Source of the DNA: Tetrahymena thermophila SB210
Lineage: Eukaryota > Ciliophora > Oligohymenophorea > Hymenostomatida > Tetrahymenidae
DNA: 64,000 bases
Assembly (NCBI RefSeq): GCF_000189635.1
Contig: NW_002476512.1
Coordinates: 310,001-374,000, forward strand
Direction: 5' to 3'
The notes below the pieces were generated by a model. It was not told where the DNA came from. It ran no database searches and saw nothing but the letters and a program-made list of their open reading frames with translations. Position numbers and translations under genes: made by a program. Shown here piece after piece: positions 42,665 through 54,347 of the stretch; within the stretch, counting starts at the first letter, position 1, and every line of letters starts with the position of its first letter.

Positions 42665-43851
42665 ATAAATATAAAAAATTAATTTGGTTTGTAATTACTA
42701 AACTTCAAATTAGATGTGTTTTAATTTTATTATGTACACTATTTATTTAATGCTTCTGAAAAAATAAATAGCACTGAATAGCTACAATAACAATAATCTA
42801 AATTCTCTTGATGATAAATAAACATTAAAGTTAATAATTAATAAAATAAATTTAATATTATCATAATTTCTATGTATTTTTTTATAAGACTAGCTTTTTA
42901 TATTTTATTTATTAAAAAAAAAGTTAAAAAAACCATTTTATTGAAAATTTATTTTCTATTTTTTAATATGTGAATAACTGAATCAAATACTTTCATATTA
43001 TTAATTAAAATAATAAATACTTATTAAAATGATTAACTTACTAAAGAAATATCATTTAATTATTACTATTAATAAGAAAGACTATTTATAACTACTCTAA
43101 TTTTTATAGTTTAATTAAATCTATTAAAACTCTTGCTATTACAAAAAGTTAAATTACCATTTTTCTTAAAAACAGATAAAAAAATATTTAAATTTAAATG
43201 TTTTTTTTTTATATACAAATTAATTATATTATTGAAGGCTTTCTTACTTAAATTACTCAATTAATGAATAATTACTTGATTTAATGTACCTGCAATCCTC
43301 ATTTACTAAAATAATTTACTAATAAAAACTTTTAGTGATTAATTAACATAATTTTAAAAATCTATGATTTTTTTCAATTTCATTCAGACATTATTATTGA
43401 GATACTAAGGTAATAAAATAAAAAAGTAATTATAAAAATTATATTAAATAAAAAAATGTAATTATTATATAAATTCAATAAAGATAAAACAAGTAACTAC
43501 ATAATAACATTCTAGAAAAAATAAATAACTAAGCAGTAGAAAAAATACAGAAGATATCTAGAATATATTAAAGTAAAGTAAATACTAAAGCATAAAAAAG
43601 AAAATTATGACATAATATTTATACTTTAAATAAGCATTGATTTTTGTAGAGAAATTGTGAATAAATTGGATTTTTTCATATGATTTTTTTAAAATCAGAA
43701 ATTTACTAATAACTTATTTGATTTGTGATAATTATTTATTTATTTATTTATTTCATTATTAAATTAATTAATAAATATTTATATAAATAATCTTCAAAAT
43801 TATTAAATATAATAAAGATATATACAATAAACATATCAATTAATATTTTAA
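42665..43851. other. Intergenic, AT-rich
   Basis: About 1.2 kb between the divergent small acidic-protein gene and GSTZ copy 2, so it should hold both promoters. It contains an ATTT repeat run (about 43735-43756). No ORF or RNA gene is supported. Confidence 0.55.
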
Positions 43852-44636
43852 ATGGCTGAAAGCTCAAAGAAAATTACTCTTTACAGTTATTTCCGCTCCT
43901 CAACTTCATGGAGAGTAAGAATAGCTCTTAATCTTAAGAAAATAGACTACAACATCATTCCTATTAACCTTTTGAAGAGTGAATAAACTTCTGAAGAATA
44001 TACTAAAATCAATCCTAACTAGGTAATTAATTTAATTTTTTATGAGAGTAATTATAATTCTAAGAAATATAAAACACTATTAGGGAGTCCCTGCTTTAAA
44101 GTATGGAGACGAGGTTATTATTGAAAGCTCTGCTATCTTAGAGTTTTTGGAAGAAGTATTTCCTGAGCACCCACTTCTTCCTTAAGATGCAGTTAAAAGA
44201 GCTTAAATTAGAGGCTTTTGCCAAGTAATTAACACTGCCATCCACCCTCTCTAAAATTTGAGGGTGCTTAATAAGATTGAAAAGGAATATAGCTAAGACA
44301 AGATTCAATGGCTCAAATTCTGGGTTACTAAGGGTTTGACAGGTAATTAATTTTAATTCTATTATAATGAATGAGCGTTCAATAATTTAAAAAATATATA
44401 AAGCAATTGAAGAATTATTAAAGAATTCTCATGGAAAATATTGCTTTGGTGATGAAATAACACTTGCTGACTTATTCTTGGTACCTCAAGTTCAAGGAGT
44501 TGTAGATAGATTCCAATTTGATTTAACCCCTTTCCCCAATATTGCAGAAGTTTTAAAAAATTTAAAGGAAATTCCTGAGTTCGTTGCTGCCTCACCCAGC
44601 AAGTAAGCTGACAATCCTGATAATCAAAAGATCTGA
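43852..44636 (+). CDS. Zeta-class GST / maleylacetoacetate isomerase, copy 2
   Basis: A 220-residue zeta-class glutathione transferase. Exons are 43852-44022, 44084-44342 and 44404-44636; exons 1 and 2 have exactly the same lengths (171 and 259 nt) as in copy 1. The active-site motif is [11 protein letters not shown], with Thr where the usual zeta motif has Cys. The other blocks are [47 protein letters not shown] and [15 protein letters not shown]. Expected role is maleylacetoacetate-to-fumarylacetoacetate isomerisation in the cytosol with glutathione as cofactor; related enzymes also act on alpha-haloacids. It sits downstream of its own 1.2-kb intergenic region and about 0.8 kb upstream of the TBP gene, same strand. 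Confidence 0.93.
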
Positions 44637-45467
44637 AAATAAAAGCATATCTTTTTAATATTTTTGTGTTAAATTATAATTTGTAACTAAAATTTATTAT
44701 TTTTACAATTAAATTCAAATCATAATTTTTTATTCAAAAAAATAAAATATTTTAATATTTTTTTAGATTTATAAAATAATTTTAAAATTTTATGTAAAAT
44801 TTAATATAATAAATAGCTGGTATTATTAATCAATTAAATAAATTTTTTGTTTGTTTGTTATTTGGCGTTTTGAAATATTTATTTAGAGTATCTACCAATT
44901 AAAAATTAGAATTTAAAAAAAAAGGATTATTTATTGATTTATTGATTGATTATCCTGGTGTAAATAATAATACCAATAATCAAATTAATTGGTAGTTAAT
45001 AATATTTGTGAAAACCCATAAATTTAATAGAAAGATAGAAATAAGAGCAAAAAGCAAAAAAAATTAGATTAATTAAAAGGGGTGACTGATTTAATAAGCA
45101 TCGTATGAATATAAATACAAATAAAAGAAAATATATAAATTAATCAAAATCAAATAATTCTAAATTAAGAAATCAAGCAAGACACTTTTCATCACTTAAA
45201 GCAATCAATTATTTATTACAAAGAAATCTCATTCTCTATAAATCAATTATTTCTTTTAAAACTTAATAACTTGAAACCCAAAAAACAAACATAGATAGAT
45301 ACATAGATACAAAGAAAGATAGAAAGATAAAGCAAAAGGGATTACACCTGCACTGAAAACCAAACAAAATTCTACTTAAGAATAATAAGCTTTAAATACT
45401 TTTCATAATAGACATAATAAAAGCAAATTAATACAAGAAAATAATAAATTACATTATTTAGATCATA
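44637..45467. other. Intergenic, AT-rich
   Basis: About 0.8 kb between GSTZ copy 2 and the TBP gene. It contains short ATTGATTTATTGATTGATTAT and GATAGATACATAGATAC-type runs (near 44930-44950 and 45293-45310). No gene is seen; the last 250 bp are A-rich, as is usual for ciliate 5' untranslated regions. Confidence 0.55.
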
Positions 45468-46208
45468 ATGAGCAGCGATAAAACATCTCAGCAGACTTTT
45501 AAGTTAGCACCAAACAATAGCGTCGCTTAGAGCAATAGCATAGACCAAAATAAAAATAAAAACAATATCCTTAGCACTATAGAAACGATGGATAAGAGCA
45601 TAAGTGAAGATTTATACCCAAAATTGTAGAATATTGTTTCCACTGTAAATCTTAGTACAAAATTAGATTTAAAGCAAATAGCTCTTAGAGCCAGAAATGC
45701 TGAATACAATCCTAAAAGATTTGCTGCAGTAATTATGAGATTGAGAGATCCTAAAACTACAGCTCTGATTTTTGCTTCTGGTAAAATGGTGTGTACGGGT
45801 GCAAAAACAGAAGAAGATTCTAATAGAGCTGCAAGAAAGTATGCTAAGATTATCTAAAAAATAGGTTTCCCCGTACAGTTCAAAGATTTTAAAATATAAA
45901 ATATAGTAGGATCGACTGATGTAAAATTCCCCATCAATCTTGACCATCTTGAATAAGACCATAAAAAGTTCGTTTAGTATGAACCTGAAATTTTCCCTGG
46001 CTTGATTTATCGTGAATTTAATACAAAAATAGTTCTCTTAATCTTCGTATCAGGTAAAATTGTACTGACAGGTGCAAAAACTAGAGAAAATATTAACAAA
46101 GCTTTCTAAAAAATATATTGGGTTTTGTACAATTACTAGAAAAAAGACTATAGAGGTGCAAATCTTCATAATTAAAATTTAAATATTAAACCTAGTATAA
46201 AAAATTGA
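45468..46208 (+). CDS. TATA-binding protein (TBP)
   Basis: A 246-residue general transcription factor that binds promoter DNA in the minor groove as part of TFIID and the Pol I and Pol III factors. The gene is intronless. After a variable N-terminus of about 55 residues (Q/S/N-rich) comes the conserved saddle made of two direct repeats: the first with [34 protein letters not shown] and [12 protein letters not shown]; the second with [28 protein letters not shown] and [12 protein letters not shown]. The four DNA-intercalating phenylalanine positions are largely aliphatic/aromatic as expected. It ends with a 20-residue basic, asparagine-rich tail beyond the usual core. Identification is very secure. 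Confidence 0.97.
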
Positions 46209-46935
46209 TCACTGAATTCTATATTTGATAAGAACGTATGCATTAATTAATTCATACAAATACCATATTATAAATTAATTAATAAATAAATAAATTAGTA
46301 ATAAAAGGATTAAAATAATAATTTAATTGTGCTAAATTTTAAACCTTAAAACTCGATTTAATTTCAAAATAAATAAATAAATAAATAACACTATTATTCA
46401 AATTAAAAGTTTAATTTTACTTATTTTATCTAAAAATAATTATTTTAGTATATTTTAATATTAATTAATTAATAAAATAAATTACTCTATCTAATTTTTA
46501 TATGATTATTTTATACTTAATAATTTAAAAATAATATTTAATAAAAAATCTTATTCTAATTATTTAAAAAAAATTAAATTCAATAAGGAATTTATCTATC
46601 TATCTATATTTGTATTCAAGATTCCATTTTTGTTTAAATAGTATGAGCTTCATTTTTAAAAAAAACCAATAACTAAAAATTTGAAGAAGGTATTTTAATT
46701 TTTTTTAAATCAACTTCATTTTAAATCCTCAAATTTTTTAATATAAAAAATTAATTTCCAAATCATGGAGTATAAGAAAATAAAAAGAATAAATACATTT
46801 TTAAATTTCATATTAACTAAATTTGTAAAAAATAGTTATTGTTTTATTTAGACATGCCAATTTATTTATTAATTATTTTATTAAGAGGTTATTAAAAATA
46901 AATAAATAAATATATGACAGAATATTTTTTAATAA
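46209..46935. other. Intergenic, AT-rich, convergent 3' ends
   Basis: About 0.7 kb between TBP and the minus-strand pseudogene. Runs of AAAT repeats occur near 46280-46295 and 46370-46385, and an ATCTATCTATCTAT run near 46591. No gene is supported. Confidence 0.6.
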
Positions 46936-47021
46936 TCAAATTTTAGATTTTGAATTAATTATGATTTTAATCAATCATATTATTAAATAGCGGTACATCT
47001 TAGCTTCTAAACTCCAACTGA

Positions 47022-47088
<67 letters not shown>

Positions 47089-48245
47089 TTTATTAATTAA
47101 ACTAAATTTACATTTTACAATCTTATTATTTTTACAAAGAAATAAATATTTTATTAGCATAATTGTTAGTCTTATTATTAAATATCTAAATTGGTTTAAT
47201 TGCTTTTCTTATTTTTTTCATAATTTTACTCTAACCAAGTAATTGAGTAGGATAAAATCAAATACCATTTCAAGAATGAGAAATAAATTAAACCATACTT
47301 AAATAAATTTATGGTAAAACTATGATTTTTACCTAAACTACTCCCCATCCATAAGTATTTAATCCTAGTCTTTAAGCAAAATTCAAATAATAACTAATAG
47401 TTGAAATAGCAAGTATTTTATAAAAATAAATATTTTTATTTTATTCTTATTAATTTGCTTCTTAACTATAATAGTCATCCTATTGTAATTCATATCTTTG
47501 TTTATAATTTTATTTTATTAAATTTTAAATAAACTCATTTTTATCAATAACTCTCCCTTTTTTAGCAATCTAAAAACTCCGTAAAAAAAGTTAATAATAT
47601 TTTTCTCCATAGACAAGTTTTTTCTATCTATTGAAATAAATCAATATGCTAACTTCTTCGGCAGGGATTAATTCATCAAAAGAAATTATTATATCAAGAT
47701 CATAAAAAGTAGATAAATCATTTGTTATGTAAATGTAATTGTTTTCATACATAATTTTCAAATTTTTTTCTTAAGCTCTTTAAAGTAGTGCTATTCTCTA
47801 ATTGTTTATCTTGAATCGTATATTTAATCAATATGAGATGTTTTTTTTCCCCATCATTTTAATCTTCTGTTTCACAAATACATTTATAATACTTTTGAAT
47901 AAGATTTTGATCTATCTTAATCTATTTTTTTTTTTACTGCTACATTAAAATATTATCTTAGATCTAATTCAAGCTCACCTGCTTTACATACCGAGGTATA
48001 ATAATATTGCTATACTATTTAAATAAAGTATGGATCTAAATGAAATTTTTCTAATTCTGTTTAATAGCAAATGTGATATTGTTAAATTTTCGAATTGTTT
48101 TCATTACCATTTTAAAGTTCTAACTGATGAATTAATCCTACATTCTGACTGCTTGAAAACACTCCAAAATAAGGACCATAAAGAAGTTAACCTGAATTTT
48201 AATTTATATTTATTTTATCAATCCGATATAGAGGTAAAGTAGAAT
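46936..48245 (-). pseudogene. TMEM43-like pseudogene (copy A), 5'-truncated and frameshifted
   Basis: This is a decayed relative of the B-type genes at 50718-59032. Matching segments in the right order include IDKININ, a YFGVFSSSQNVGLIHQLE block, EKFHLDPYF, LELDLRQYFNVAVKK, ILAIS-TISYYLNF and LGLNTYGWG. The frame breaks several times: after the YFNVA block, near 47800, and by one base after GWG, where the next-frame text FSFLKWYLI takes over. The N-terminal third present in B copies (about 140 residues) is missing. The part corresponding to the B C-terminal tail is interrupted by a GATA microsatellite. A TCA stop complement at 46936-46938 aligns with the B stop codon. Confidence 0.75.
47022..47088. 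repeat. (GATA)n microsatellite
   Basis: A perfect tetranucleotide tract of 67 nt, about 17 units of ATAG/GATA. It lies inside the sequence homologous to the C-terminal tail of the B-type TMEM43-like genes. Read on the minus strand it gives a spurious Leu-Ser-Ile-Tyr repeat. It likely expanded after the gene copy became inactive. Confidence 0.97.
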
Positions 48246-48939
48246 TTTAAATTGTAATTAAATACATAATCAAATGATTTTTTATTATAAATTATTCATA
48301 TATACTGTATACATATTTTAATAAAGACTATTTAAAATAAGGTGAAAAAATCAAAAAATGTTTTAAATTAATTCTTGCTAATTTTACATAATTTTGGATT
48401 AGCAATATTCATATAAGAGAATTTACAGTATTATTGTTTAACTTGTAATTATTATCAACTTTGTGTTTATTTTTCAAGAATATGATATCATTTAATATAA
48501 GGTTAGTTAGTTTTTTAATAACATAAATTAAGGAAAATCTTTTTTTAATAAATTTAAACTATTCCAAAGATGTCTAAAATATTTTAAGTAATTTACATTT
48601 TTGAAATTTCCAAAAAAAAAGTAAATCATAAATAAATAGATAATTTAATAAAAATCAATAATTATTTTACTAATAACTAAATATTATATAATCAATTAAT
48701 TCTTTTTTTTCCATTTAAAATATGGATATTTATTTATATTTAATTAAAAATATATTTTTTTGTAAACTCTATAATAAAAAATATACACATATATAGATTA
48801 TAAGCTAATAATTTATTAATTGAGGTTATTTTAATTCCAATTATCAATCATAAAATACATTTCAAAATTAGTAATTATAAATATAAGATTATTCACAAAC
48901 ATCATCAATTATTTATTAGTGGTGTATCATTTATTAATT
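48246..48939. other. Intergenic, AT-rich
   Basis: About 0.7 kb between pseudogene A and the Cys-rich protein gene. The sequence matching the N-terminal third of the B-type genes was looked for here and not found. No other feature is visible. Confidence 0.6.
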
Positions 48940-49410
48940 TCAAAATTATTAATTTTGCTAGAAAAATTATTATTATTACTAAAATCCTGCTTACTATTAT
49001 TGATACAAACCTATTAGCTATTAAGGAGTTGGTTAAAAACCCATTTTAAGTTAATGAGTTCTAAAAACACAAGTTTAGCAAATTTATTTAGGACATAGCT
49101 CACAAACATAATACACATCATTGTTTTGTGAAGGTACTTTATGACATGTTTGGCATGTAACTGAGTCTGGTCCTGTCAAAGGAGCATAAAATTTGCAAGA
49201 ATGCCCTTTATCACAAAAGGCTTGCTTTTTTTGCTCAAAACATTTTTCACACATTTATTCGTTACAAGTGTTGCATTCAGCACAACCATATAAACAATTA
49301 AAAGATTAATTGCAGCTTCTACAAAAAGCACCCTGTTTATAGCCTATGAAATTGGTCATTTCGTGGTTTGCATTACAAAAAGCCTTACATTTATAGATTT
49401 ACATTTCCAT
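48940..49410 (-). CDS. Cysteine-rich zinc-binding protein
   Basis: A single-exon 156-residue protein ending at TGA. The first 115 residues hold about 20 cysteines and several histidines in paired spacing: CKAFCNANH, CRSCNQSFNCLYGCAECNTCNEQMCEKCF, CDKGHSCKF, CQTCHKV and CELCPKQICQTC. CxxC pairs separated by 7-15 residues indicate three to four zinc-knuckle or ribbon-like sites. The last 45 residues are a Q-rich tail (GLYQQQQAGFQQQQQFF), written almost wholly with reassigned TAA/TAG codons. I cannot assign a named family; similar Cys-rich ciliate proteins occur. It sits between the TMEM43-like pseudogene and the intact array but is unrelated to them. Confidence 0.8.
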
Positions 49411-50717
49411 TTTAGAGATACTAATCCTTTAACAAATTATTATTTTTTTCCTATATCTTATTTTGAAAAATATTATTATTATTATTATTTAGAAACAATT
49501 CTAATCATATATTTATACTGAATCCAAGATATGATAATTACATAAATTATAAGATAAATATTTCTAATGATTATTATTCATAGATATAAAATAGATATCA
49601 TCTTTCAGTCTTTCCTTTTCTTTATTGATTTTCCACAAGATTACTTAAAAGCATTCATGTCTAAAAGTTTTCTGATAATAACTGTAAATCAAAATTATTA
49701 AAATATTGGCCAGAATTTTATCTAAATGAAATAGATAAAAAGAATAGCTACGTCTACATTAATGATTAATTAAGTAGTATTTATTTTAGCCTTAACATAA
49801 TAAAGGTTACTAAAAGAATTTACCTTGACACAATAAATTTAGATGTAACCCAAATAATGATAATAATCTTACAATAAAAATATTCAAAAATAATTTTATG
49901 AATTTGGATATTATTTTTCTTAATACTCTTTAAAAAGATTTTAGTTTTCGAAATGTTTGAAAGTACATACATATATCTTTTAAAAACTCAGTTTAAGTAA
50001 AAAAATGATGAAACTAGAATGTCTACCTTTACATTATTAGTTCCTATTTTAATTCAAATTATGTTTAAAAATTCAAAGAATAATTAACATAAATTTTGTA
50101 TTTAAATAAATAAATTTTAGATAAAAAGTGATAGAGTGATTGATACAACTTAAACAAATTAGAAAATCTTCAAGGATATTCCATTCTTAATTTGGATTAC
50201 GAATACTTTTTTTGAGTATTTTCTAAAAGGATCAAGTTATTAGAGGAATAATTAAAAAATTTTACTATGTTTCTGCATTTAACTAGTATTTCATTTATAT
50301 TTTCAGATTAAAAAAAATGGCCTTAATTAAAAAATTAAAAAAATATCTATATTTAAATTTTTCATTTTTGTTTTTAAATTTTATGCATAAATTGATGTAA
50401 CCTACTGTATATTATAAAAATATTTTTATTGAATAAATAAATTCTTTTCTTTTAAATTAATTTAACCGAAATAAGAAAATTAAATATCTAACATTAATAA
50501 AATATTTTTAATCTTTATTATAAAAACTTCATTCTTTTTGAGCACACAAACTTAAAAATAGATGATATTGACAAGATTTTAAATATTAATGAAAATATTT
50601 ATAGAATATCTTTATTAATAATAAGCAGATAATTCAGATAAAAAATTTTATATTTTACAGTTGATTTATAATATTGATTTTATAATTTTATCAAATTTAT
50701 AAATTATTTACATAAAA
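49411..50717. other. Intergenic, partly duplicated flank
   Basis: About 1.3 kb. The right part (about 50400-50717) matches the downstream flanks of B2 (55100-55410) and, from about 57305, of B3, for example TTTTTATTGAATAAATAAAT and AGAATCTCTTTATCAATAATAAGAAGATAA-like strings. The left part has no recognisable gene. Confidence 0.6.
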
Positions 50718-52361
50718 TCAAATTTTTGGTTTTAAATTAAGATTTTAATCAATCAATTGATTAAATAGTAATTCATTTTAATTTCTGAACTCCTGCTCAA
50801 TAAAATTTTGTTAACTTATCTCGCTTTCCACTTTAATATCTTATTGTAAATATTATTAAGTATCTTATGCACATAATTATTGATTTTATTAAGAATTGTC
50901 TGAACGAATTTATTTATTTTCTTCATTAGAATACATTATCCAAGCAAAGGTATAGGGCAAAAGGAAATACAAATTCAAAAATTTGAAATTGATTAATCCA
51001 TACTTATATAAATATATAGCAAAGCAATGATTTAAACTTAAACATGATCCCCATTTAAAAGTATTTAATCCTAGTCTATCAGCAAAATTTAAGTAATAAA
51101 TTAAAGTTAAAATAGCAAGTATTCTCAAAAAATAATTCTTTTTATTTTATTCTTATTCAAAAGATAAATCTGTTTGCTATTATAATCCATATCTAGTTAC
51201 TTCAAGGTTTTTGATTAATTCTTAAACTAACTCATTCTTATCATTAATTCTCCCTTTTTTAGCTATTTAAAATCTATATAAAAACAGATTTAAGTATTTT
51301 CCACCCAAATAAACGTCTAAACTCTAACCCTAAGAAGTAAATATGGTAGCTTCTTCACTTGGAATTAACTCATGGAAAGAAATTCTTAGATCTTCTTCAG
51401 AATAAGAGTTAAGATTTTTTGTTATGTAAATATAGTTTTTTTCAAAGAAAATTTTCTTATTTTTTTATTAAGCTTATTTGAAAGGATGATTTTTATTTAT
51501 GATTGAAAAAGTAATTGAGTTATTAGATAATTATTCTAATTCAGAAATTTATTAATTTTCTTCTTTTTGAATACTTTCGTAATAGCTTTCAATAAGATTT
51601 ACATCTATCTATATTTATTTTTATTTTTCAGCTATATTAAAATACTATGATACTTCTAATTCATGTTCACCTACTTTTACAGAATTAGGTATAAAAATAT
51701 TGCTTTTTTTAGGGAAAGTTTAAAAATAGTATTTTAATTTCTATATCGTATCAATTTGATCAAATACATTAGCTTCAAACGAATTTTATTTTTCTAATTA
51801 TCTGTGATACGAGTATCCAAACATTTTCCAATTATTACTATTTTCATCATAATATTCAATCTGCTGAATTAAACCTATAGCATTAGGACTGCTTGCAGAG
51901 ACTCCAAAATAAGGATCAAAGAGGAGTTTATTTGCATTTTGTTATACATTAACTTTATCAATTTGGTATATTGGCCAAGTAGAAGTAAAACGTCTTTAAT
52001 ATTAGAATACATTTTATTACTAATTTATTACTGATAATAGCTTTTTGCTATAATTATCAATATGAATTCCAAATAGACTTTTAAAAAAGCTATTTTTAGT
52101 AAAAGAGTTAATCTTTATTTTCGATTTTAGTTTTTAAGCTACAAGCAAAGTACTACCCCAAAAAAAGATATCACACAAAAAAGATTTAAAGCTTTTTTCA
52201 GACAAACTATGAATAGAATACATTGATTTTAAGTTATTATTGAATTATTATTTAAAAGAGGCTTTTTCTATTTATGTCTTTCTGATGCACATGCTATTTT
52301 GTTATTATTTTTATGTTATTGCTATTCCTGCTAGCAAAAAGGCTGTAGATGCTAATTTCAT
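50718..52361 (-). CDS. TMEM43-like membrane protein, subfamily B copy 1
   Basis: An intronless gene for 547 residues. TMEM43 (LUMA) is an ER and inner-nuclear-membrane protein with one N-terminal and several C-terminal membrane segments around a large lumenal domain. Here there is an N-terminal hydrophobic stretch in SFKSFLCDIFFWGSTLLVA, then the family block LLFDPYFGVSA...GLIQQIEYYDE followed by YSYHRQLEK, a long lumenal part with SEEATIF, and three C-terminal segments starting LRILAILTLIYYLNFADR, CLSLNHCFAIYLY and LNLYFLLPYTFAWIMY. A 55-residue polar tail ends at the TGA. The DPxxGV...ExYxx core supports the family; overall divergence is high, so I call it TMEM43-like. It is followed downstream by an intergenic flank shared with B2 and B3. 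Confidence 0.72.
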
Positions 52362-52838
52362 TTTATGTATATTCACTAATTTTATTATTTTGTTGAATTT
52401 ATTTTGTTAATTTAGATTTTAATTAGTAAAATCAAATTTCTTTGATGAAAAATTTCTAAAATATTCCAGAATAAAACTGATAAAAATTCTCTCAATTTGA
52501 TCAGAAATTTATTATTTGTGTAAATTTAAAACTCGTATTAGGCAAAAATAAAACAAATATAAAGCTTGCTATTCTCAATAATATACACAAATTAGATATA
52601 AAATTAATGGTAAAACTTTAATCCATATATCACGTAAAAAGTAATTATATCGAATAAAAAATCAATAAAAATTTCTTTTAACACAAAACTTAAAATTGAA
52701 ATAAAATAAAATATTAAATTTTAACATTTATAATTTCTACATATTTTATGGTACATTTTTTATTAAAAATTTTGTATTTCAAAATTATAACTTCAAGAAA
52801 ATAATTTGATCTTATTATCTGTTATTTTGTTTAATTTG
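52362..52838. other. Intergenic between B1 and C1
   Basis: A 477-bp spacer. Its sequence is similar to the spacer between B3 and C2 (59033-59461), including the near-identical ATTTTATGGTACATTTTTTATT string, so gene pair plus spacer were duplicated together. The left part also resembles the region upstream of B2. Confidence 0.7.
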
Positions 52839-54347
52839 TCAATTTGAAAAACCTTCTTATAGCATATTAATAAATCTTTTTTCTATTTCTTAAAATTATT
52901 AATATTAAGCAATAATATTTGGATTTATTTAAGTAATATATTGAGAAACTTGAGACTCTTGATTATTTAAAACATTACTTAAAACATATTATATAATATA
53001 TGATCCTCCAATTGTAAATAAAGCTGTAGGTACATTAATTATTCCATAAACTAACATTCTTATACTGCAGGAATGAATAAATGTCATTAAAAGAGGTGAA
53101 CTAAATGAATCTAGTTCTAATCTTAAACTGAAATTATAATAATAATAAAACAAAAAGGCACAAAGCAGACTATAATTTAGAAACTCGCTTTTTGTAAATT
53201 AATTGTTTTTATTATTATTATTATTTTAAGATGATTTCTACACTAATTAAAGTTCTCCTTACTTCATTTCTACTTCGAGATTCTATATAAGGTATTAAAT
53301 TAGTTCAAGCTAAGATACATTTCCAGGTAAAATAACTTCAAAATCATGCAGCTATATTTTATTATATTCTCTACCTAGATAAAAATCAGAATCTTAATTT
53401 TCTATATACCTTTTTTTTAGTTTATTCGTGAAAACGCTAATTTATGAATAAGGTTTTAGTTCATAAAATGAAACACGAAAGTCTCCTTACTAAAACTTAT
53501 TTTATTCTTAAGTGTAGTATATAAAGTTTTAATCATACGATACTTACATTCTTTTAGTTCCTTAGAATTTTTTGTTTAATTCATCTATTTCTTCTATGAG
53601 AATTTCCATATCCTCTTAGTCATACTAAAATTATCTTTCATATTTGCTTCTAACACTAGGAATGAAATAATTATTAATGAAACCTTAATATCTTTTAGTA
53701 TAATCTAATTGTGCTTAATTGATTTAGTTTTAATCTATATTTAATCTTATACTTTCTTAAGTTATCTTATCTAAATTAATATCTGTAATATCTACATTTC
53801 CTAGCTTAATATCGTTTGCTATAAATTATATTTTAAACAATGGGCTAGATACCCATTTATCCTATTGATACATTTCCAATCTCCTTTCTAATCCATATGA
53901 ATCCTTAGATTAAGTAGAAATTCCAAATAAAGGATCTTTTATAAGTTCATTATTTAAAAGGCCAACTTTTATATCATCTGTTCCATATATTGGTTAATTA
54001 TAAGACAAAGTATGCTTATTAAAGTTAAAATTTTTCACTTTCTGTATAAGTGACATTTATAATTTGTCTTAATTTAATCTAAATATCCTTTAAAACATCT
54101 ATTTTTTATTGAAATTCTAAATAGTAATCTTTTTTCTGAAAAATCTAGCTAATGGAATAGTAAGCGCTATCATACCCATATCACAAATAAAGCTTCCAAT
54201 TGTATTCTCCTTTAAAAAATATTTTTATGTCTGTTAAAAATTTTTAAATGGAAGTTCTTCAAAATTATTGCTGATTGCCTTAGCATTCTTTTAATAATAA
54301 TTTTAAGCCATAAATATTGAAGGTAAAGCTAAATATGTTAGTTTCAT
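52839..54347 (-). CDS. TMEM43-like membrane protein, subfamily C copy 1
   Basis: An intronless gene for 502 residues. The N-terminal membrane segment is IGSFICDMGMIALTIPLARF (about residues 45-65). The TMEM43 signature is clearest in this subfamily: LLNNELIKDPLFGIS, then GLERRLEMYQQDKW, and later GDFRVSFYELKPYSQISVF, which matches the human DLRVSFSYAG block. The C-terminal membrane part starts EFLNYSLLCAFLFYYYYNFSLRL and continues with FIHSCSIRMLVYGIINVPTALFTIGG. An N-, Q-rich stretch (KSSQNNNNNKNN) precedes it. It is about 30% or less like the B copies but clearly the same fold and order. It lies immediately upstream of B1 on the same strand. Confidence 0.78.

Noticed and set aside
46975..47160. 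ORF with a Leu-Ser-Ile-Tyr repeat
   Set aside because: It is only the translation of the GATA microsatellite inside a pseudogene.
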